Shown here one piece after another: positions 47,080 to 54,479 of a stretch of DNA of 64,000 nt. Under the pieces are notes generated by a model. That model saw only the letters and a program-made list of their open reading frames with translations. It did not search any database and was not told where the DNA came from. The stretch is from the NCBI RefSeq assembly GCF_015904235.1, contig NZ_JADZLT010000040.1:62001-126000 (forward strand). Reading direction: 5' to 3'. The position numbers and the translations under genes are program-made. Origin of the DNA: Methylobrevis albus (lineage in GTDB: Bacteria > Pseudomonadota > Alphaproteobacteria > Rhizobiales > Pleomorphomonadaceae). The stretch's first letter is position 1, and every line of letters begins with the position of its first letter.

Positions 47080-47994
47080 ATGCCGCAGATCCACGCCCGC
47101 ATCCTCGCCGGCCAGATGGAGGCGGAGCGAATCGCCCGCCTGCTCGAAGAGGCCCTCGGCGAGGACGTGCCGGTCGCCTGGTCGGAGCAGGGCGAGCCGG
47201 CCGAGATCGGCGCCACCGACGACGCGCCGTGGGCGGTCGACGCCTATTTCGACGACGGCGACCCGGACGAGATCGCGGCGCGGCTGCGCGACATCCTCGG
47301 CGCCGACGGCTTCGCCGCGCCGATGGAGGTGGTGGCGCTGCCGGACGTCGACTGGGTCAAGCTCAGCCTCGACGGGCTCGCCCCGGTCGTCGCCGGCCGC
47401 TTCGTGGTGCACGGCGCGCACGACCGGGGCCGGCTGCCGGCCGGCGCGATCGGCCTCGAGATCGAGGCGAACCAGGCTTTCGGCACCGGCCACCACCCGA
47501 CCACCTGGGGCTGCCTCGTCGCGCTGTCGCAGGCGCTGCGCCGGCGTCGCTTCGCCTCGGTGCTCGACCTCGGCACCGGTTCGGGCGTGCTGGCGATCGG
47601 CTATGCGAAGCTGACGCGGCAGCCGGCGCTGGCGAGCGACATCGACCCGGTTTCGGTGCGGATCGCCGCCGAGAATGCCGCGCTCAACGGCGTCGGCCGG
47701 CTGGTCGCGGCGGTGACGGCGGAGGGCTTTGCCCATCCGCGCCTCGCCACCGGCCGCTTCGACCTCGTGCTCGCCAATATCCTCGCCAGCCCGCTGAAGA
47801 CGCTGGCTCCATCGGTCGCCCGGCGCACGACCCCCGGCGCGGTCGTGATCCTCTCCGGCCTGCTCGCCGCGCAGGCCCCGGCGGTGGACGCCGCCTACCG
47901 GGCGAGCGGCTTTCGCCGCCGCGCCGCCTTCGTGCGCGACGGCTGGGCGACACTGGTGCTGGAGAAGCCGGGCCGGCCGCGCCGCGACGCTTGA
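47080..47994 (+). CDS. prmA: Ribosomal protein L11 methyltransferase
   Basis: A 304-residue SAM-dependent methyltransferase that trimethylates ribosomal protein L11. Family motifs: NQAFGTGHHPTTWGCL, the SAM loop VLDLGTGSGVLAIGYAKL, DIDPVSVRIAAENAALNG and the NPPY-like catalytic segment VLANILASPLKTLAPSV. Starts at ATG 47080, with the aminopeptidase P gene 62 bases downstream on the same strand. Full length. Confidence 0.94.
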   Translation: MPQIHARILAGQMEAERIARLLEEALGEDVPVAWSEQGEPAEIGATDDAPWAVDAYFDDGDPDEIAARLRDILGADGFAAPMEVVALPDVDWVKLSLDGLAPVVAGRFVVHGAHDRGRLPAGAIGLEIEANQAFGTGHHPTTWGCLVALSQALRRRRFASVLDLGTGSGVLAIGYAKLTRQPALASDIDPVSVRIAAENAALNGVGRLVAAVTAEGFAHPRLATGRFDLVLANILASPLKTLAPSVARRTTPGAVVILSGLLAAQAPAVDAAYRASGFRRRAAFVRDGWATLVLEKPGRPRRDA

Positions 47995-48056
47995 CCGGCG
48001 CCCGCCCGCCGGTCCTACTGGCCGCCTTTCCTCCTCATCCCAGCGAGCGTCAGTCC

Positions 48057-49880
48057 ATGTTCCAGAGCTTCGAGCAGTCCGCCGATCCGAGCCGTGGTCC
48101 GGAGCGGGTGGGGTTGCTCAGAAGGGAACTCGCCCGGCGTGGCCTCGACGGCTTCCTGGTGCCGCTCGCCGACGAGCACCAGGGCGAGTACATCCCGCCC
48201 TCCGCGCAGCGGCTCGCCTGGCTGACGGGCTTTGCCGGCTCGGCCGGGCTCGCCATCGTGCTCGCCGACCAGGCGGCGATCTTCGTCGACGGCCGCTATA
48301 CGCTGCAGGTGCGCGAGCAGGTCGACACGGCGGTGTTCGAGCCGAAGCACCTCGTCGACGACCCGCCCGCGAAGTGGCTCGCCGGGGTGGTGCAGGCGGG
48401 CGCGCGCATCGGGCTCGATCCGTGGCTGCATACGGTATCGGAGGTGCGCCGGCTCAAGGCGGCGCTCGCCGAGGCCGGCGCCGAGGTCGTCGCGGTGGCG
48501 GACAACCCGCTCGACGCGGTGTGGGCCGACCGGCCGGCGCCGCCGCTCGGCGCGGTCTCGCTCTATAACGAGTCGCTCGCCGGCGAGGGCCGCGCCGACA
48601 AGCTCGCGCGGATTGGCGAACGCGTCGCCGCGGCGAAGGCCGAGGCCGTGGTGCTGACGCAGCCCGATTCGATCGCCTGGGTGCTGAACATCCGCGGCAC
48701 CGACGTGACCCACAACCCGGTCCCGCTCAGCTTCGCGATCCTGAAGGCCGAGGGCCGGCCGCAGTTCTTCGTCGACGGGCGCAAGCTGTCGAACGCGGTG
48801 CGGTCCGAACTCGAAGCCTCGGTCGACGTCGGCGAGCCGGCGGGCTTCCCGGCGGCGCTCGCGGCGCTGGCCGAAGGGGGGACGCGGGTGCTGCTCGACC
48901 CGAAGCTCGCCGCCGACCGCATCGCCACCGTGCTCACCGAAGCCGGGGCGACGCTGGTCGAGGGCGACGATCCGGTGGTGCTGCCCAAGGCGCAGAAGAA
49001 CGCCGCGGAACTCGCCGGCGCCCGCGCCGCGCACCGGCGCGACGGCGCGGCGATGGTGCGCTTCCTCGCCTGGCTCGACGCCGAGGCGCCGCGCGGCGGG
49101 CTCGACGAGGTGGCGGTGGCCAAGGCGCTGGAGGCGTTCCGCGCCGAGGGCGGCGGGCTCAAGGAGATTTCCTTCGACACGATCTCGGGCGCCGGTCCGC
49201 ACGCCGCGATCCCGCACTACCGCGTCTCCACCGCCTCCAGCCTGCCGCTGCAGCCGGGCGAGATCTTCCTGATCGATTCCGGCGGCCAGTATCTTGACGG
49301 CACCACCGACGTCACCCGCACGGTGATCGTCGGCGTGCCGACGGCGGAGATGCGCGACCGCAACACGCGGGTGCTGAAGGGCATGATCGCGATCTCGCGG
49401 GCACGCTTTCCGAAGGGCACCACCGGCGCGCATCTCGACATCCTGGCGCGGCAGGCGCTGTGGAGCGCCGGGCTCGACTTCGACCACGGCACCGGGCACG
49501 GCGTCGGCGCTTATCTCTCGGTGCACGAGGGACCGCAGCGCATCTCGAAGACCGGGCATGTCGAGTTGCTGCCCGGCATGATCCTCTCCAACGAGCCCGG
49601 CTACTACAAGGCGGGCGCGTATGGCATCCGGATCGAGAACCTGCTCGCCGTGACGCCGGCCCAGGCGATCGAGGGCGGCGAACGGCCGATGCTCGGCTTC
49701 GAGACGCTGACGCTGGTGCCGATCGACCGCCGGCTGATCGAGCCGGCACTGCTCGCCCCTGACGAGATCGCCTGGCTCGACGCCTACCACGCCCGGGTGA
49801 AGGCCGTGATCGGCCCCGCGATCCGCGATCCCGAGACGCTGGCCTGGCTCGACCTCGCGACGGCGCCGCTCGCCCGGTGA
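48057..49880 (+). CDS. Xaa-Pro aminopeptidase (M24B, long form)
   Basis: A 607-residue aminopeptidase P of the longer, XPNPEP1-like type. Three domains: two N-terminal creatinase-like domains (residues ~1-310) and a C-terminal M24 pita-bread domain. Metal-binding residues are evident: DSGGQYLDGTTDVTRT (two Asp), HGTGHGVGAYLSVHEGP (His), NEPGYYK (Glu) and RIENLL (Glu). It removes an N-terminal residue preceding proline from peptides; cytosolic. ATG 48057 gives the expected length. Follows prmA. Confidence 0.93.
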   Translation: MFQSFEQSADPSRGPERVGLLRRELARRGLDGFLVPLADEHQGEYIPPSAQRLAWLTGFAGSAGLAIVLADQAAIFVDGRYTLQVREQVDTAVFEPKHLVDDPPAKWLAGVVQAGARIGLDPWLHTVSEVRRLKAALAEAGAEVVAVADNPLDAVWADRPAPPLGAVSLYNESLAGEGRADKLARIGERVAAAKAEAVVLTQPDSIAWVLNIRGTDVTHNPVPLSFAILKAEGRPQFFVDGRKLSNAVRSELEASVDVGEPAGFPAALAALAEGGTRVLLDPKLAADRIATVLTEAGATLVEGDDPVVLPKAQKNAAELAGARAAHRRDGAAMVRFLAWLDAEAPRGGLDEVAVAKALEAFRAEGGGLKEISFDTISGAGPHAAIPHYRVSTASSLPLQPGEIFLIDSGGQYLDGTTDVTRTVIVGVPTAEMRDRNTRVLKGMIAISRARFPKGTTGAHLDILARQALWSAGLDFDHGTGHGVGAYLSVHEGPQRISKTGHVELLPGMILSNEPGYYKAGAYGIRIENLLAVTPAQAIEGGERPMLGFETLTLVPIDRRLIEPALLAPDEIAWLDAYHARVKAVIGPAIRDPETLAWLDLATAPLAR

Positions 49881-49889
49881 ACGGAGGCG

Positions 49890-49945
49890 CTGCCGGGCCG
49901 CGCCCCAGCGCGCCGGCCCGGCAGGCGACTGATCATATCAGTCGC
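49890..49945. terminator. Two adjacent hairpins after the aminopeptidase gene
   Basis: An 11-bp stem (CTGCCGGGCCG with CGGCCCGGCAG, 49890-49924) is followed at once by a second inverted repeat of nine bases (GCGACTGAT and ATCAGTCGC, 49925-49945). No T run follows. Probably the 3' end of the aminopeptidase transcript; the second hairpin may be an operator for the next gene. Confidence 0.55.
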
Positions 49946-50016
49946 AATGTCGTATTCAAAGTCGATCGATCGTATCTCCAGGCGTCGCCGAAATGGCGCG
50001 CGGATTCGTTTTTTTT

Positions 50017-50041
50017 GGAACCAGACGACGGAAGGGACGTT
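50017..50041 (+). promoter_or_regulatory. EcfG-type promoter (general stress)
   Basis: GGAAC (50017-50021), 16-base spacer, CGTT (50038-50041): an exact match to the EcfG consensus, about 60 bases before the start of the PRC-barrel gene at 50101. It sits in an AT-rich segment with a TTTTTTTT run just before it. Confidence 0.8.
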
Positions 50042-50100
50042 CTTCACACATGCAATCGGCTTGCTCAAGACGATTGAATGAAACAACGAGGAGAACTTCC

Positions 50101-50706
50101 ATGAAGACGCTCATGTCCGCCACCGCCATCGCCGCTCTGCTTGCCGTGACCCCGGTCATGGCCCAGGAAACCACCCCGGCTCCGACCGCGCCGGCCGAGC
50201 AGCAGCTGAACCCGCCGCTGCAGCAGGCTCCGTCCGACCCGGCCGTGACGCCCGCGCCGTCCGACACCATGACGCCCGACCCGGCGATGCCGGCCGACAG
50301 CGCCGCGACGACGACCACCCCTTCTGATGGCCCGATGTTCATCGAGCGCCAGGAAGCCGGCGAGGTTCTCGTGTCGGATCTGGTGGGTGAGACCATCTAC
50401 AACAGCCAGGAAGAGAACATCGGCACCGTCAGCGACGTGATCACGACCGAGAACGGTCAGATCCGCGCGCTCGTCGTCGAGGTCGGCGGCTTCCTCGGCA
50501 TCGGCGCCAAGGACGTTGCGGTGAACTACGACCGCTTCATGGTCGTCACCAGCGCCGAGAGCGAGAACCGCGTCGTGCTCGACACCCCGCGCGAATCGCT
50601 GGAATCGGCTCCGGACTTCATGACGCTGGCGGAAATCGCCGCGCAGCAGCCGGCCCAGCCGAGCACCGGCACCGACACCATGACGGCGCCGTCGGCGACC
50701 CAGTAA
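50101..50706 (+). CDS. Secreted PRC-barrel domain protein
   Basis: A 201-residue exported protein: signal peptide of about 20 residues (ending VTPVMA), a Pro/Thr/Ala-rich stretch (about 25-75), then a PRC-barrel domain (VSDLVGETIYNSQEENIGTVSDVITTENGQIRALVVEVGGFLGIGAKDVAVNYDRF, given in part) and a low-complexity tail. The ATG has GAGGAG nine bases ahead. PRC-barrel proteins are common members of the general stress regulon in Hyphomicrobiales, and the EcfG promoter at 50017 supports that. The molecular function is unknown. Confidence 0.88.
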   Translation: MKTLMSATAIAALLAVTPVMAQETTPAPTAPAEQQLNPPLQQAPSDPAVTPAPSDTMTPDPAMPADSAATTTTPSDGPMFIERQEAGEVLVSDLVGETIYNSQEENIGTVSDVITTENGQIRALVVEVGGFLGIGAKDVAVNYDRFMVVTSAESENRVVLDTPRESLESAPDFMTLAEIAAQQPAQPSTGTDTMTAPSATQ

Positions 50707-50760
50707 TCCGCGTCGCCGTCAGCTGTCCGCAAGGACATCTGGCGCCTCGCGATCGAGAAG

Positions 50761-50789
50761 CGGCCGCCCCCCGAGGGGCGGCCGTTTTT
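50761..50789 (+). terminator. Rho-independent terminator after the PRC-barrel gene
   Basis: Perfect 10-bp stem CGGCCGCCCC/GGGGCGGCCG, loop CCGA, then TTTTT. It lies 55 bases after the stop codon. Confidence 0.9.
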
Positions 50790-50996
50790 CGTCGAGGCCG
50801 CCGTCGGGGCGCGGACCGAGCAGGCCTCGCCGCCCGCCGGTCCGCGGCAACGTGGCGGGCATGCGCAAATGCTGTTTCGCAGGCGGCTTGCGTCGACTAG
50901 AATTTCCCTATGTTTCGCCATGTCGGCACGGTGTGTCGGCGAGAGGCGTCGACGGGTGCACTGCCGGTTTGTGCGCCGGGAATTTGGGACCGAACG

Positions 50997-51536
50997 ATGG
51001 CCGAGGATCTGATCCGTTACGACGTGCTGACGCAGGACGCCCTGCGCGGGGTCGTCAAGAAGGTGCTGAGCGAGGCGGCGCGCGCGGGTTTGCCCGGCGA
51101 GCATCATTTCTACATCGCCTTCGACACGCGGGCGCCCGGCGTGCGCATCTCGTCGCGGCTGCGCGAACGCTACCCGGAAGAAATGACGGTCGTCATCCAG
51201 CACCAGTACTGGGACCTTGCCGCGACCGACCATGCCTTCGAGGTCGGCCTGTCGTTCGGGGGCGTGCCGGAGAAGTTGCACGTGCCGTTCTCGGCGCTGA
51301 AGGGCTTCTTCGACCCCTCGGTCGAATTCGGCATGCAGTTCGAAGTGATCCAGGACGACGAGGCCGCCGCGGCGGCCGAGCCGCCGGTTCCCGTGCCGGC
51401 GAAGCCCGCGACGCCGCTGCCGCTCGCGGCGGCGACCAAGGGCGACGCGGTGCCGGACGGCGACGACGGCAAGACCGACGAGGCCGCGAAATCCGCCGCC
51501 GTGGTGTCGCTGGATGCGTTCCGCAAGAAGACCTGA
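50997..51536 (+). CDS. sspB: SspB-like ClpXP adaptor (alphaproteobacterial type)
   Basis: A 179-residue protein of the SspB family: delivers ssrA-tagged proteins to the ClpXP protease. The substrate-binding domain is clear (FYIAFDTRAPGVRISSRLRERYPEEMTVVIQHQYWDL), followed by a disordered, Ala/Pro/Asp-rich linker and a short C-terminal ClpX-tethering peptide (SLDAFRKK). ATG 50997 gives the family N-terminus (MAEDLIRYD). It is followed on the same strand by DUF4169 (31 bases) and the RHH gene, the usual alphaproteobacterial setting. The tmRNA gene lies nearby at 52285. Confidence 0.9.
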   Translation: MAEDLIRYDVLTQDALRGVVKKVLSEAARAGLPGEHHFYIAFDTRAPGVRISSRLRERYPEEMTVVIQHQYWDLAATDHAFEVGLSFGGVPEKLHVPFSALKGFFDPSVEFGMQFEVIQDDEAAAAAEPPVPVPAKPATPLPLAAATKGDAVPDGDDGKTDEAAKSAAVVSLDAFRKKT

Positions 51537-51566
51537 AATGCGGGCGGCGGAGGCGGGGAGGGACGC

Positions 51567-51749
51567 GTGGGCGACGTCGTGAACCTTCGGATGGCGCGCA
51601 AGCAGAAGCAGCGGGCGGCAAAGGAAGCCACCGCCGCCGAGAACCGCGTGCGCTTCGGCCGCACCAAGGCCGAGCGTGAGCGCGAAACGGCGCTCGCCGA
51701 ACTCGAGGCCGTCCGGCTCGAGGGCCACCGCCGGCCGGACGAGCCCTGA
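51567..51749 (+). CDS. DUF4169 family small protein
   Basis: A 60-residue, very basic protein with a helical repeat-like pattern (MARKQKQRAAKEATAAENRVRFGRTKAERERETALAELEA). It starts with GTG 51567, with GGAGG five bases upstream. The family is common downstream of sspB in alphaproteobacteria; function is not known. Nearly all residues are helix-prone and charged, suggesting an interaction module. Confidence 0.8.
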   Translation: MGDVVNLRMARKQKQRAAKEATAAENRVRFGRTKAERERETALAELEAVRLEGHRRPDEP

Positions 51750-51936
51750 CGGGCGTTCCGGCCCCGCGCGGCCCGGTCACGGGGCTTCGGACCTGCCCGA
51801 TTGAACCCGCTCGCGCCCGCATCCCGTCTTCGAACCTGCATCAGGGCGACATCTTCCGGCGAGGCCCCTTCGTCGCCTTGTTTCCCGCCGCCGCGCCGTC
51901 CCGCCTTTCCCTCCCAGCCCTCGACGGACCCTCGCC

Positions 51937-52185
51937 ATGGAAAAGCGCTCGCTGTCGCTCGCCGGCCACCGCACCAGCGTCGCGCTGGAGCGCGAGTTCT
52001 GGGACGCCGTGGCCGCCGCCGCGGCGGAGGAGGGGGTGAGCCTGCCGGCCTTCATCACCGAGATCGACCGCCGCCGCGGCGCCCGCAACCTCGCCTCGGC
52101 GCTGCGCGTCACCGTGCTGGCGCGGCTGCAGGCCCGGAACCGCACGGCGGCGGAGGCTGACGCGGTCGCCGAGAGCGGTGGCTGA
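51937..52185 (+). CDS. Ribbon-helix-helix domain protein
   Basis: An 82-residue protein with an RHH_4-like fold: the N-terminal KRSLSLAGHRTSVALEREFWDAVAAAAAEEGVSLPAFITEID forms one beta strand and two helices. Likely a DNA-binding or toxin-antitoxin-like regulator, though this family is also conserved as a stand-alone gene next to sspB in alphaproteobacteria. No toxin gene is adjacent. Target unknown. Confidence 0.8.
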   Translation: MEKRSLSLAGHRTSVALEREFWDAVAAAAAEEGVSLPAFITEIDRRRGARNLASALRVTVLARLQARNRTAAEADAVAESGG

Positions 52186-52239
52186 ACCGAGCTCCATCCC
52201 AACGGCCGAGCCGGGCGATCATTCAGCCCCCGATCCCCT

Positions 52240-52268
52240 TTGCATTGCCGCCCGCGCCCCCCTATATT
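52240..52268 (+). promoter_or_regulatory. Sigma-70 promoter of the tmRNA gene
   Basis: TTGCAT (52240-52245) and TATATT (52263-52268) separated by 17 bases. Expected transcript start near 52275, just before the acceptor piece. Confidence 0.75.
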
Positions 52269-52284
52269 CCCGGTGCCGGCGCAA

Positions 52285-52632
52285 GCCGGCTATGGCGATA
52301 AATGGGCGACGCAATAAACCTTTCGGACCCGGGGGCGGTACCCGGCGCCTCCACCCGAGCCCGCGGCCTGATCGACATGATCAGACATTCGGCCGCGGGC
52401 TCCGGCGGGGGCGAAATAGCTTCGACGAGGGCGTAAAGGTCTTTCTTTCGCTCGGCATGGTTCCGCCGTTATCGGGCCGAAACTATAGTTGCCAATGACA
52501 ACTATGCTCCGGTTGCTGTCGCCGCGTAATGCGGTGCTGGTAATCGAAATCAAGTCCTGAGGGGTAGCACTTTCAGGCGGGGTTCGGAGGTACCTGGCAA
52601 CAGAAACCTCCACTTCTCCTGAAATCCCGTCG
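52285..52632 (+). ncRNA. ssrA: Permuted two-piece tmRNA gene (ssrA), tag ANDNYAPVAVAA
   Basis: A circularly permuted tmRNA typical of alphaproteobacteria. The acceptor half comes first and ends in CGCCTCC ACC (52346-52355), whose T stem is CCGGG...CCCGG. A removable linker with a 12-bp stem (52357-52368 with 52391-52402) follows, then the coding half beginning GGGGGCGAAATAGC (52407). GGGGGCG pairs with CGCCTCC with a G-U pair at the third position, the mark read by alanyl-tRNA synthetase. The coding region is GCC AAT GAC AAC TAT GCT CCG GTT GCT GTC GCC GCG TAA (52491-52529): ANDNYAPVAVAA. The 3' end is near 52630 by similarity. Encoded ends lack the terminal A of CCA. tmRNA frees stalled ribosomes. 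Confidence 0.93.
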
Positions 52633-52763
52633 GTGGTTATTTTTGCGTTGGCTGTGGCAGCTGGGCTAGCTCATCGCTGAGCAGCCCAGCAGTCTATTTC
52701 TGGATTTACAAACCCGTGATTTGATTGGTCTGGTCGGTTGATCCGCTACCGGCACCAGAACCC

Positions 52764-52789
52764 TTCCGACTTGTTTCAATCAGTCGGAA
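52764..52789 (-). terminator. Hairpin at the 3' end of the beta-helix gene
   Basis: An 8-bp inverted repeat TTCCGACT/AGTCGGAA with a 10-base loop includes the stop codon of the beta-helix gene (52780-52782). No T run follows on the minus strand, so it is a weak terminator at best. Confidence 0.45.
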
Positions 52790-54246
52790 AGCCACCGGTT
52801 CCACTGGTTCACCGCAGTGCAGACATAGAGAGCGACGGTCGCGGGCGCCTGGGTGACCCCACCTGCACCACTCACGGTCTCGGAGCTGGTGAAACCGTAC
52901 ACCCGGATCGTGTTCGCCGATGCATTGTTGATCGCGATGCGCCGCCCGACGATGCACCGATCAAGGGATGTGGATGCCAGCGACGTATGGCTATAGGCGA
53001 TGACGTTGTTATCGGCCGTCAGCTTCCTTGCCGTTGCTCGATTCGTTCCATCGACGACCTGAATTCCGGTTTCAACAGCTGCGTTGATGAAGCCGGAGGA
53101 CGTGACCCGATATCCCGAGATCGGGGGATTTCCATAGATCGGCGCGACAACATAGGAGCCAGACGGGTTGTTGTCCTCGTTGTACTGGCCGGACGTTGTG
53201 AAGCCAGCAATCGTGATGTTTGAGCTGGGGGTCGAGCCGTATGCGATGATGTAGTCAGGGGTCAAATTGCCAGTCGGTGGCTGATTATTCTGCGGGTCAT
53301 CCTTGCCGACACCGGCCAGGCCGCCCATGATTGTTACGTCTTTTGCGCCGTCCAGAAGAATATGACTTCTCAGGGTAGGGTCCGAATCCTTCGATGCTCC
53401 ATTCCGATTGAAGGTATTGTTGGCGATAGCAAAGTTACCGGAGTTATAGATCCGGATGCCTGATTTGCCGTTGCGATCGAAGAAGCTGTTTACAAGGCTG
53501 TTATGCCAACTCATATTGTAGACATGAATTCCGTAGTCGTTGTTCCACTCGAAGCGTGAATTGGCGATCGTGTTCGCGTTCGAACCGCCGCCCATCCAGA
53601 TACCTTCGATATTGTTCGCGAAATCGCTGTTGTCGACGAACGAATCGATCATATTCGAGATGCCGCGCCAATTGTCTCCGAACGTGCTGTTGAGGATTCG
53701 AGCGCCTCCGGTATACTTATTGCTGTCGATGTAGCCAATCCCTGCTGCGCAGTGGACAATCGTGACACGATCAACTGTCAGGAATTGACTACCTCCAGAC
53801 AGTCCGCTGATCGACGAGCTTTGTAGATCTCCCCGTGGCACCTCGCAGTCGAGCATCAGGCCGCTGATCAGACCGCCCGAGACGTCCTCGACGTCGATCA
53901 TCGTGGTGGCGGTCGATAGTCCGCTTTTCAGTACGGGGCGGATCGCGGTGGTCGTTGCGTCGACAACACCGTAGTCGGCGCTGCCTTCGCCGATCAGGCT
54001 GTTGCCGGAATTCATCGTGACGTTGCGAACGATATAGATGCCCGTCGGCACACGGCAGACTTTGTAGGTATTGAGGCAATTCTGGAACGCGGCCGAAGAG
54101 TCGGTCGTTCCAGTCGGATCGGCGCTGAAAGGCGTCGATGTTACAGAGGCGACCGTTCCCTCAACAACGGCGGACTGAGCTACGGCGTGGCTCGTGAGTG
54201 GTAGAGCCAGCAGAACAAGCGGTATCAAGGATCTGCGCAAGGTCAT
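52780..54246 (-). CDS. Secreted right-handed beta-helix protein (pectate-lyase superfamily)
   Basis: A 488-residue exported protein with signal peptide (about residues 1-23, ending SHAVAQ). The N-terminal FSADPTGTTDSSAAFQNCLNTYKVCRVPTGIYIVRNVTM resembles the pectate-lyase superfamily (Pectate_lyase_3) entry; after that come many short parallel-beta-helix rungs (DNSDFANNIEGIWM, NANTIANSRFEWNNDYGIHVYN, SFFDRNGKSGIRIYNSGNFAIANNTFNRNG). The enzyme activity is unclear; it could be a polysaccharide lyase, epimerase or surface adhesin. GC content is about 50% in a sample line, against about 70% around, and codon use differs: likely transferred. It lies directly after the tmRNA gene, a favoured integration site, and is convergent with it. 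Confidence 0.8.
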   Translation of the reverse strand: MTLRRSLIPLVLLALPLTSHAVAQSAVVEGTVASVTSTPFSADPTGTTDSSAAFQNCLNTYKVCRVPTGIYIVRNVTMNSGNSLIGEGSADYGVVDATTTAIRPVLKSGLSTATTMIDVEDVSGGLISGLMLDCEVPRGDLQSSSISGLSGGSQFLTVDRVTIVHCAAGIGYIDSNKYTGGARILNSTFGDNWRGISNMIDSFVDNSDFANNIEGIWMGGGSNANTIANSRFEWNNDYGIHVYNMSWHNSLVNSFFDRNGKSGIRIYNSGNFAIANNTFNRNGASKDSDPTLRSHILLDGAKDVTIMGGLAGVGKDDPQNNQPPTGNLTPDYIIAYGSTPSSNITIAGFTTSGQYNEDNNPSGSYVVAPIYGNPPISGYRVTSSGFINAAVETGIQVVDGTNRATARKLTADNNVIAYSHTSLASTSLDRCIVGRRIAINNASANTIRVYGFTSSETVSGAGGVTQAPATVALYVCTAVNQWNRWLSD

Positions 54247-54479
54247 TGTGAAAGCCTTCAGTTCGATGGACTTCGAGAGCCAGATTGCTCCCCCACAGAG
54301 TATGATCGAGGATCAACTGAGGGGAATATCTCGGAGAGCACCGGTGAAGGAGTGCATCACGACCATTTATTACCAGAGATTGCGGCTATTCGGCTTTGTA
54401 TCCGACTATGGTGAGGGCTGTAGGAGCCCCGGTTGAACGTACAGTTCAGCGTCTTCGATGTCCGAACGTAACCGCCCCC
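54247..54479. other. AT-rich spacer between beta-helix gene and uvrD
   Basis: The upstream side of the beta-helix gene and the end of uvrD. GC content remains lower than in the genome at large; its sigma factor boxes were not resolved. No repeat of the tmRNA 3' end was detected by eye, so no attachment site can be claimed. Confidence 0.4.

Noticed and set aside
52780..54246. A prophage or tail spike island at the tmRNA gene
   Set aside because: Only one gene is present; no integrase, structural phage gene or attachment repeat could be seen.
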